Position numbers and translations under genes: made by a program
Part shown: positions 1 to 6,127 of the stretch, in pieces
Position numbering within the stretch: position 1 is the first letter of the stretch
Layout: every line of letters begins with the position of its first letter
Notes under the pieces: model-generated
The model's database searches: none
Told to the model about the DNA's origin: nothing
The model's input: the letters and a program-made list of their open reading frames with translations, nothing else
Origin: Ilumatobacteraceae bacterium
GTDB taxonomy: Bacteria > Actinomycetota > Acidimicrobiia > Acidimicrobiales > Ilumatobacteraceae
DNA: 12,891 bases
Assembly: GCA_007122945.1 (NCBI GenBank)
Contig: SKSP01000495.1
Location: 1-12,891 of the forward strand
Direction of reading: 5' to 3'

Positions 1-2
1 AC

Positions 3-176
3 GGCGTCGACGTGACCGGATACCTCGAGCGGGGCATCGAGTCGTTGGAGGAACACCGGGCCTACCTCGACCACGTCGGCGTCGACGCGCGCGAGATGCT
101 GACCGGCTTCGCGACGTCGTCAGGCGAGCGGTTCGGCACCGAGCACGCCGTGCTGTTCGAGGTGTTCACCCCATAG
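3..176 (+). CDS. C-terminal end of a probable PIG-L/LmbE-family deacetylase (partial)
   Basis: Only the last 57 codons are in the window. They read in frame to a TAG at 174-176, and the start lies upstream of base 1. The fragment contains a segment resembling the C-terminus of PIG-L/LmbE zinc deacetylases: a 'DVTGYLERGIESLEEHRAYL' stretch (a helix used to count off HRAYL) and a final strand ending HAVLFEVF. PIG-L enzymes remove N-acetyl groups from glycan or thiol precursors such as mycothiol intermediates. The zinc-binding and catalytic motifs lie in the missing N-terminal part, so the substrate cannot be judged and the family call rests on recalled resemblance of the tail. It converges on the cyclic-nucleotide-binding gene, with 28 bp between the stop codons. 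No clear terminator is visible in that gap. Confidence 0.55.
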   Translation, partial: GVDVTGYLERGIESLEEHRAYLDHVGVDAREMLTGFATSSGERFGTEHAVLFEVFTP

Positions 177-204
177 CGGCGGTGCCGCGCCGCGGTCGGG
201 CCGG

Positions 205-1233
205 TCACTCGTGCTCGCGACGGTGATGCGTGGCGAGGTCGCGCAACGCGTCGGTGTCGATCGCGTCGGCGGGGGCGGCGGCCACCCGGCAGTCGGTCAT
301 CGCTCGCAACGCCGACGTGCGCCGGCCACCCTCGAGCAGCGCCCGCTCGCCGATGATCGCGCCCGGACCGACCTGGGCGACCGGCTCATCGTCGACCTCG
401 ACGCTCAGCACGCCGTCGAGGAGCAGGAACAGCTCGCTGCCGGTGCTGCCCTGTTCGACGAGGCACTGGCCCGAACGGATCCGTCGGACCTCGGGGCGCC
501 GTCCACCGCGCATGATCGTCGCCGCCAACCGTCGCTCCAGCGCCGTCTCGACGGCGGTCACCAATGCCGGGCTGCCGGCGTCGCCCCACGGGGTCGGGCG
601 TCGCGTCCCGGTGCGGTACCAGCCCTTGAAGTCGGTCGTACCCGCCTTGGCCACGAGCGCCCCACCCGAGTCGTACACCCAATGCCGCGGGAACGAGCTG
701 GCGCCGGTCAGCTCGTGGTCGACGGACCCGTCGGTGCGCAGCGTGAGCGACAGGCTGGTCCACACCAACGGGGCGTTCATCTGCACGAACGGCGGTGACG
801 AGATCCGTCGCGGCATCGGGGCGCCCGTGCGTCCCCCCGAGGTCTGCTCGAACCTGACCCGACCGTCGCCGATCTCGGCATCGGACCGAATGACCGGCAA
901 GCCGACCGCCGGGAAGGTGACGTCGCGCCCGCCGACGCGCACGGTCGTCGCCCCGATCAGGCCGTCGCCGTCGTATCCCGCGGCCACGACCGAGCCCTGC
1001 TCGTCGACGTCGATCCACGCCGAGAGCTGGTTCGCGAACCGGAACCGGTCGGCGTCGCCCCAGCGCTCGAGGGTCGCGCGCTGGGCCGCGCTGTCCCGCC
1101 CGCCGATCGTGTCGGGTGGTGGGTCGTCGTAGTGGGCGAACGTGGCGAAGCCGAGCTTGGCGATGCCGGTGACGGACTCCGACGGGATCCACGACACCGT
1201 CGTCACCCGTCCGGTCAGCCGACGCGTCGTCAT
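205..1233 (-). CDS. Cyclic-nucleotide-binding domain protein with uncharacterised N-terminal domain
   Basis: A 342-residue protein, probably cytoplasmic, with no signal peptide or membrane segment. Residues about 1-240 form a conserved-looking region I cannot assign to a named domain; it has an early VSWIPSE motif and many beta-strand-like stretches. Residues about 246-335 are a cyclic-nucleotide-binding (CNBD/CAP_ED) domain: EQGSTGSELFLLLDGVLSV followed by a phosphate-binding cassette with G295, E296, R305 and T306, which suggests cyclic nucleotide binding is retained. No helix-turn-helix follows, so this is not a standard CRP-type transcription factor. The ATG at 1233 was chosen because a GAGGAGGAG Shine-Dalgarno sequence lies 7-8 nt upstream; a longer in-frame extension to 1512 would run across the divergent regulator. 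It is divergent from the receiver-cyclase gene, making it a natural candidate effector for the cyclase product. That link is inference. I recall similar full-length proteins in other Actinobacteria, none with a known function. Confidence 0.85.
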   Translation of the reverse strand: MTTRRLTGRVTTVSWIPSESVTGIAKLGFATFAHYDDPPPDTIGGRDSAAQRATLERWGDADRFRFANQLSAWIDVDEQGSVVAAGYDGDGLIGATTVRVGGRDVTFPAVGLPVIRSDAEIGDGRVRFEQTSGGRTGAPMPRRISSPPFVQMNAPLVWTSLSLTLRTDGSVDHELTGASSFPRHWVYDSGGALVAKAGTTDFKGWYRTGTRRPTPWGDAGSPALVTAVETALERRLAATIMRGGRRPEVRRIRSGQCLVEQGSTGSELFLLLDGVLSVEVDDEPVAQVGPGAIIGERALLEGGRRTSALRAMTDCRVAAAPADAIDTDALRDLATHHRREHE

Positions 1234-1240
1234 GGTGTGG

Positions 1241-1249
1241 CTCCTCCTC
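1241..1249 (-). promoter_or_regulatory. Shine-Dalgarno sequence fixing the start of the CNBD protein
   Basis: The minus strand reads GAGGAGGAG, ending seven bases before the ATG at 1233. It decides between this start and upstream in-frame ATGs at up to 1512, which would overlap the divergent cyclase gene. Confidence 0.8.
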
Positions 1250-1337
1250 GTGTGTCGTTGGGCGACGGTGTCGCACCGCCCCCGGCGCTCCATGTGCGCG
1301 CGCCCGGCCGGCACGGCGCCAGGGCGTACGCACGACT

Positions 1338-1364
1338 GCCGCGGGGGTGTGGGCACACCGCGGC
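1338..1364. promoter_or_regulatory. Nested inverted repeat in the divergent promoter region (candidate operator)
   Basis: The outer arms GCCGCGG (1338-1344) and CCGCGGC (1358-1364) are perfectly complementary. Inside them lies a perfect 6+2+6 palindrome, GGTGTG-GG-CACACC (1346-1359). As a single-strand hairpin the structure pairs 11 bp with a three-G bulge. It lies between the divergent CNBD and receiver-cyclase genes, about 54 bp before the cyclase GTG, so an operator for a dimeric regulator is plausible. The TGTG/CACA core recalls CRP half-sites, but the spacing is 2 rather than 6-8 bases, so it is not a canonical CRP box. Confidence 0.4.
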
Positions 1365-1417
1365 GTCGGCAGGTCAGCCATCTTCCCGGCGGCACGAGCC
1401 CGTGGTTCGATGACGGC

Positions 1418-2806
1418 GTGGGCAAGCAAGGTGCGATCACGGTCGTGCTCGCCGACGACAACGTCTTGGTTCGAGAAGGGGTGCGAACGCTCCTCTCGCT
1501 CGAGCCGGACATCGACGTGGTCGACGTCGCCGGCGACTACGACGAGCTCGTGGCGGCCGCGGATCGGCATCAGCCACACGTGATCGTCACCGACATCCGG
1601 ATGCCCCCGCACTTCAGCGACGAGGGGATCAAGGCCGCGCAGGTGGTCCGCAAGCTGAACCCGGGCACCGGTGTGGTCGTGCTGTCGCAGTACGACGATC
1701 CGGGGTACGCCGTGGCGCTGCTGGGCGACGGCGCGAGCGGCTACGCGTACCTCCTGAAGGACCGGGTGGCCGACGGCGGTCGACTGAGCCACGCGGTGCG
1801 CGAGGTGGCGACGGGTGGGTCGATGTTGGACCCCGAGATCGTGCAGAGCCTGATCACCCCGGTGCGCGACGACGCCGACCTGACGCCGACCGAGGAGCGG
1901 TTGCTGCGTCACGTGGCCGAGGGTCGACCGATCAAGGCGATCGCCGTCGCCGAACGGTCGACACCGGAGGCCATCGACGCGGCCATCGAGACGCTCTTCC
2001 TCGCCCTCGCTCGGGGCGCGAGCAGCGGTCGAACCGACGCCCTCGAGCGGCTCCGCAGCCTGCAGCGTGCGATCGTCGACCGCGAAGAGCAGGGCGAGGC
2101 GTTGAGTCGGTTGTTGCCGCGCGGCCTCGCCGAACGTCTGCGTGACGACCCGACGATGCGGGAGCGCACGGAACGCCTCACGGTCACGGTCTTGATGTCG
2201 GACGTGCGTGGCTACTCGGCGATCGCCGAACACACCGACCCGACCACGCTCGCTCGTCAACTGGACGAACATCGACGGGAGATGAACGTCGCCGTACACG
2301 AGCGGGGTGGCACGGTCATGCAGTACGTGGGTGACGCGGTGATGGCGGTCTTCGGCGCACCGTTCCCGGCCGACGATCACGCCGTGCGGGCGGTCGACGC
2401 CGCGCGCGCGATGCACGCCCGGCAGGAGCTGGTGAACCGGCGATGGGCGGCCGAAGGCCTGGCCGACTTCGGTCTCGGGATCGGCGTGTCGACCGGTGAC
2501 GTCGCCGCCGCGCTGCTCGGCGGAGACGACCGGCTCGAGTACACGGTCGTCGGCGACACCGTCAACCTCGCGCAGCGGCTGCAGGATCTCGCACGACCGG
2601 CCGGCACGACCGTGGTGAGCGGCGCCACCGTCGACGCGTTCGGCGCGCTCGGCGACGAGCTCCGCATCGACGACCTCGGCGACACGATCGTCAAGGGCCG
2701 CAGCTCTCCCGTGCGAGCATGTCGGCTGTCGGATGCTGGTTCACCGCCCGTCGGTGACACGACGGGGAGGATCGAGCGCCCCGACACGACCGGAGGATCC
2801 ACATGA
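1418..2806 (+). CDS. Response regulator receiver fused to a class III nucleotide (adenylate/guanylate) cyclase
   Basis: A 462-residue cytoplasmic protein. Residues 6-130 are a NarL-type receiver: acidic pair D13-D14, phosphoacceptor D59 (in VTDIRMPP), S90 and K114. Residues 155-200 align with a LuxR-type helix-turn-helix but look degenerate. Residues about 205-250 form a charged, helical linker. Residues about 253-438 are a class III cyclase catalytic domain with metal-binding D262 and D306 (QYVGDAVMAVFG) and transition-state N383 and R387 (VVGDTVNLAQRL). The purine-contacting positions are Q302, where Lys is usual, and T376, as in class IIIb enzymes. Expected reaction: phosphorylation-controlled conversion of ATP (possibly GTP) to cyclic nucleotide. 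The GTG at 1418 puts the receiver at the very N-terminus; no good Shine-Dalgarno is seen, so the start is moderately secure. Its stop overlaps the ABC ATPase start (ATGA). It is first in the operon, with the cognate-type kinase last. Confidence 0.9.
   Translation: MGKQGAITVVLADDNVLVREGVRTLLSLEPDIDVVDVAGDYDELVAAADRHQPHVIVTDIRMPPHFSDEGIKAAQVVRKLNPGTGVVVLSQYDDPGYAVALLGDGASGYAYLLKDRVADGGRLSHAVREVATGGSMLDPEIVQSLITPVRDDADLTPTEERLLRHVAEGRPIKAIAVAERSTPEAIDAAIETLFLALARGASSGRTDALERLRSLQRAIVDREEQGEALSRLLPRGLAERLRDDPTMRERTERLTVTVLMSDVRGYSAIAEHTDPTTLARQLDEHRREMNVAVHERGGTVMQYVGDAVMAVFGAPFPADDHAVRAVDAARAMHARQELVNRRWAAEGLADFGLGIGVSTGDVAAALLGGDDRLEYTVVGDTVNLAQRLQDLARPAGTTVVSGATVDAFGALGDELRIDDLGDTIVKGRSSPVRACRLSDAGSPPVGDTTGRIERPDTTGGST
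2792..2796 (+). promoter_or_regulatory. Shine-Dalgarno GGAGG for the ABC ATPase
   Basis: GGAGG lies six bases before the ATG at 2803, inside the last codons of the cyclase gene. It supports this start and translational coupling. Confidence 0.75.
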
Positions 2807-3552
2807 CCGTTGCCGACCGCCCCGAGCTCATGGACGATCACGACGTCGAACGCGATCGGATCGTCACCGAGGCGGTGCTGACCGTCACCGGGGTACGCCG
2901 CACGTTCGAGGCGGACCTCGCGCCGGTGCGCGCCCTGCGCGGTGCGGACCTGACGGTGACGCGCGGCGAGTTCGTGGCGATCATGGGGCCGTCGGGCTGT
3001 GGGAAGTCGACGCTCCTCAGCCTCGTGGCGGGACTCGACACGGCCGACGAGGGCGAGATCGTCGTGAACGGCGACGTCATCACCGGCCGCGACGCCGACT
3101 GGCTGGCCGAGATGCGGCGCGCCGAGATCGGGATGGTCTTCCAGTTCTTCAACCTGCTCGAGGGGATGACGGCGCTCGAGAACGTGACCCTGCCGGCACT
3201 GCTCGCAGGTCGTCGACGTCGTGCCGCCGAAACGCGAGCGCGCGACCTGCTCGACCTGCTCGGACTCGGCGACAAGGCATCGGTGATGCCGGCGACGCTG
3301 TCGGGCGGATACCGACAGCGGCTCGCGATCGCCCGCGCGCTGGCCAACGAGCCGACATTGCTGCTGGCCGACGAACCGACCGGCGCGCTCGACAGCGACG
3401 GCGGCCGCGAGGTGCTCGAACTGTTCCGCCGGTTGCACCACGACGGCCAGACGATCGTGATGGTGACGCACTCCTCGGAGGTCGCCGCCGCCGCGGACCG
3501 TCTCGTGCGGATGCGCGACGGCCGTGTCGTCGACGACGGGAGTGGCCGGTGA
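2803..3552 (+). CDS. ABC transporter ATP-binding protein (LolD/MacB-type)
   Basis: A 249-residue ATPase subunit with all motor motifs: Walker A GPSGCGKST (62-70), Q-loop Q114 in VFQFFNLLEG, signature LSGGYRQR (166-173), Walker B LLLADE ending in catalytic E191, D-loop GALD, and H-loop H223. The FFNLL and DEPTGALD motifs are those of the LolD/MacB/FtsE group, which partners FtsX-fold permeases and drives mechanotransmission or export rather than uptake. The signature has Tyr (LSGGY) where Gln or Glu is commoner. The ATG overlaps the cyclase TGA and the TGA overlaps the permease GTG, so the three genes should be co-translated. It forms a complex with the next gene product at the inner face of the membrane. 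The substrate is unknown. Confidence 0.95.
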   Translation: MTVADRPELMDDHDVERDRIVTEAVLTVTGVRRTFEADLAPVRALRGADLTVTRGEFVAIMGPSGCGKSTLLSLVAGLDTADEGEIVVNGDVITGRDADWLAEMRRAEIGMVFQFFNLLEGMTALENVTLPALLAGRRRRAAETRARDLLDLLGLGDKASVMPATLSGGYRQRLAIARALANEPTLLLADEPTGALDSDGGREVLELFRRLHHDGQTIVMVTHSSEVAAAADRLVRMRDGRVVDDGSGR

Positions 3553-6101
3553 ACCGACCGCCGGCACCCGTCCGACAGCGGCGAACCACCGCCGACGACG
3601 CCACGAGCGAAGGACGCCGGCGCGCCCTCGACGCCCCCGGTGTCGCCGCCGTGCAGCTCGTCGCTCGCTCGGAAGCCCGGCGCTCCGTGGTGTCGCTGCT
3701 CGCCACGACGATGCTCGTGGCCGTCGTGGCAGCCGCGGCGCTCACGTCGGCCGCCGGCGCGCGGCGCACGTCGACGGTGCTCGACCGCTACCTCGCCGCC
3801 ACGGCGACGCCCGATCTGGAGGTGATGGCCTATTGGCCGGAGCTGGTCGCCGATGCCGACGCGATGTCGTCGCTCGCCGACGAGCTCGCAGCGCTCGACG
3901 GTGTGATCGACGCGGTGCCGAGCCAGGCGTTCGTCACGTTCGGGGTGCCCGGCCAGAGCTATCTCCGAGTCGTCCGCACGGGGCCCGACGCCCGCTATCT
4001 CGACGTCGATCGCTCCCCACTGGTCTCCGGACGCGACGTCGATCCGTCCTCCGGCGCCGAGGTGGTCGTGAGCGAGCAGACCGCCGCCTCGCTCGGCCTC
4101 GAGGTCGGCGACACCCTCGCCGTGCCGACGCCGAGCACCGGCACCTGGGCAGCCGTCCAGCTCGGGGCCGGCGACCTCGCCTTCGACGGGCCGACCTTCG
4201 AGCTCGAGGTGGTCGGCATCGCTCGGGTGGCGACCGATCTGCGCACGGCGGGTCAGAGCCCGATCTCGTACGCGACGGCGTCGCCGGCACTGTCCGGGCG
4301 ACTCGGTGATGGGAGCCCGACGGCAGGGATCTTCTACCTCCGTCTGCACGACGACTTCGACATCGCGGACGCCGTCGCCGTCGTCGTGGCGGCCGAGATG
4401 GAACTGGGCGGCACCGGCTGGGTCACGACGGAGACGGCCGTCGAGGAGCTCGGGCCGGTCCGGCGCGGGTTCGACACGCTCGCGGTCGCGCTGGCGTTGT
4501 TCGCCGGGTTCGCGTTGCTCGCCGGCACGTTCTCGCTCGTCCAGGTGCTGTCGCGCCAGCTCGGTTCGTCCCGGACGGTCGTCCGCTCGGCCCGAGAGCT
4601 GGGGATGAGCCGACGTTCGACGACGGCGGCCATCGCGCTGCCGGCCCTCGGGACGGTGGCAGTCGGCACCCTCGTCGGGGTGGCGGTGGCGATCGCGTTG
4701 TCGCCGAGGTTCCCGGTGTTCGCCGCACGGCGCGCGGAGCCGTCTCCGAGCGTCCAGATCGATCCGCTGGTCCACGTGGGTGGCGCCGTGGCGCTCGCCG
4801 TCGGGCTGGGGTTGCTGGTCCTGTGGTCGGCCCGGCGCCAGGTCGCCAAGGTCGTCGACGGTCACTCGGCACGCGGTACGGGTGGCGTGCAGTCACGGAA
4901 CGGATCGGCGCGACGGTCGACTCGATGGACGGCCTGGCTGTCACCGCCGGCCGAGATCGGCTGGTCGAGCGTGCTCGACGGCGCCCGGCGACGGAGAGCG
5001 GTCACCCCCTCGTCGGCGATCGCCGGGGTCGGGATCGCCCTCGCCGGAGTGCTGGCGCTGGCCGTGTTCACGGCCAGCCACCGCGCGGCCGCCGACGACC
5101 CGGAGCGTTCGGGGTTCGCATGGGACGTCAACGTGGTGATCCTCGAGGATCTCGCCCCGACGCTCGCCGCCCTCGCCGCCGACGACCGGGTGGCGGCCAC
5201 CGCCGAGCTCACCTGCTGGTACAGCCAGCTGACCGGGGTTCCGGCGGGGGAGACACCGGTGTGCGCGCTGGTGGCCCGGTCGGGATCGATGGCGCCGGTC
5301 ATCACGCGAGGGCGCGCACCGGGCGGGCCGGCCGAGGCCGCCCTGGCGGCGCGGACCGCGCGATCTCTCGGCGTGAACGTGGGTGACTCCGTGGTGCTCG
5401 AGGAGGGCGGTCGGTCTCGGGAGTTCCGAGTCGTCGGTCTCCACCTGAGCCCGGTCGCCCACGCGGGCCCGGGCAACGGCGTGCTCGTGACCCTCGACGG
5501 GCTCGCGGGCTACCTCGGCGCCACCGTCGCGCCCGACGGGTCGCTCGACATCGGGTCCGACCGTCGGCTGCTGATCACGTTCGCCGAGGGGGTCGACCCC
5601 GACACGACTCGCGACGAACTCGCCGCCGAGCTCGGTGCGTTCTTGGCGGATCCGCTCCACGACCATCGCCCGCCGGAGCTCATCGCGCTCATCGGGGCGA
5701 TCCGCCCCATCCTGGTCGCGCTCGGAACGTTCCTCGCCGGTCTGGGGACGCTCGGCCTGATCCACTACTTGACGCTCTCGGTGTCCCGGGGGGGTCGGGA
5801 AGCGGCGGTGCTGGCATCGCTCGGGTTCACGCGCGCCCAGTTGCGTGCCGTCGTGACGTGGCAGGCCGCGGCGGTGGTGGTGGTCGCGGTGGCGATCGGG
5901 GTACCGCTCGGCCTGCTCGCCGGTCGATGGACGTGGCTGATGACCGTCGACGACGTGGGGATGATCGACACACCCGCGACGCCGTGGGTGGCCATCGGGA
6001 TCATCATCGGCATCACCATGGTCGCGGCTCTTGCGATCGCGACGACGTTCGGATGGGTCGCGGCTCGTCGTCCGCTCGCAGCAGCGTTGCGAAGCGAGTG
6101 A
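3549..6101 (+). CDS. FtsX-family ABC transporter permease (two ABC3 permease repeats)
   Basis: An 850-residue membrane protein starting at a GTG that overlaps the ATPase stop (GTGA). The pattern is a duplicated FtsX/MacB-type permease: TM1 at about 47-70, a large extracytoplasmic domain (71-305), then TMs at about 308-333, 359-384 and 405-427. After a cytoplasmic linker rich in Arg (440-485) the pattern repeats: TM about 489-509, second extracytoplasmic domain (510-710), then TMs at about 712-740, 768-793 and 811-837. That makes eight TMs in all. The second external domain has two cysteines (C556, C572) that could form a disulfide. There is no solute-binding protein nearby. Families of this shape export lipids, peptides or drugs, or relay mechanical signals; in Bce-type systems they act as the sensor for a kinase. 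Operon position between a receiver-cyclase and a histidine kinase makes a sensory role plausible, but this is inference. Confidence 0.92.
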   Translation: MNRPPAPVRQRRTTADDATSEGRRRALDAPGVAAVQLVARSEARRSVVSLLATTMLVAVVAAAALTSAAGARRTSTVLDRYLAATATPDLEVMAYWPELVADADAMSSLADELAALDGVIDAVPSQAFVTFGVPGQSYLRVVRTGPDARYLDVDRSPLVSGRDVDPSSGAEVVVSEQTAASLGLEVGDTLAVPTPSTGTWAAVQLGAGDLAFDGPTFELEVVGIARVATDLRTAGQSPISYATASPALSGRLGDGSPTAGIFYLRLHDDFDIADAVAVVVAAEMELGGTGWVTTETAVEELGPVRRGFDTLAVALALFAGFALLAGTFSLVQVLSRQLGSSRTVVRSARELGMSRRSTTAAIALPALGTVAVGTLVGVAVAIALSPRFPVFAARRAEPSPSVQIDPLVHVGGAVALAVGLGLLVLWSARRQVAKVVDGHSARGTGGVQSRNGSARRSTRWTAWLSPPAEIGWSSVLDGARRRRAVTPSSAIAGVGIALAGVLALAVFTASHRAAADDPERSGFAWDVNVVILEDLAPTLAALAADDRVAATAELTCWYSQLTGVPAGETPVCALVARSGSMAPVITRGRAPGGPAEAALAARTARSLGVNVGDSVVLEEGGRSREFRVVGLHLSPVAHAGPGNGVLVTLDGLAGYLGATVAPDGSLDIGSDRRLLITFAEGVDPDTTRDELAAELGAFLADPLHDHRPPELIALIGAIRPILVALGTFLAGLGTLGLIHYLTLSVSRGGREAAVLASLGFTRAQLRAVVTWQAAAVVVVAVAIGVPLGLLAGRWTWLMTVDDVGMIDTPATPWVAIGIIIGITMVAALAIATTFGWVAARRPLAAALRSE

Positions 6102-6116
6102 TGGGCGGAAGGGAGA

Positions 6117-6124
6117 GGGGAGAG
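6117..6124 (+). promoter_or_regulatory. Purine-rich Shine-Dalgarno favouring the GTG start of the histidine kinase
   Basis: GGGGAGAG, within a longer GA-rich run from 6108, ends three bases before the GTG at 6128. The alternative ATG at 6101, which overlaps the permease stop as TGATG, has no comparable site upstream. Confidence 0.6.
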
Positions 6125-6127
6125 ACC

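Noticed and set aside
1346..1359. Canonical CRP/cAMP-receptor binding site
   Set aside because: The half-sites TGTG/CACA are separated by only two bases, while CRP-type sites need about six to eight. It is kept as a generic palindrome only.
1142..1417. N-terminal extension of the receiver-cyclase frame upstream of GTG 1418
   Set aside because: It would overlap the start and Shine-Dalgarno of the divergent CNBD gene and has no conserved sequence. The receiver domain begins within a few residues of 1418.
386..2416. Long minus-strand open frame (676 codons) opposite the receiver-cyclase and CNBD genes
   Set aside because: Its translation is dominated by Arg, His, Asp and Gly with no domain pattern. 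It is the antisense shadow of GC-rich coding sequence whose plus-strand product has clear catalytic motifs.
2733..3548. N-terminal extension of the permease reading frame back to 2733
   Set aside because: The extension overlaps the whole ATPase gene in another frame and translates to Arg-rich noise. The GTG at 3549, overlapping the ATPase stop, gives a normal FtsX-type N-terminus.
2838..4865. Long minus-strand open frame (675 codons) opposite the ABC genes
   Set aside because: Low-complexity Arg/Asp/His-rich translation with no recognisable fold. The opposite strand encodes intact ABC ATPase and permease motifs.
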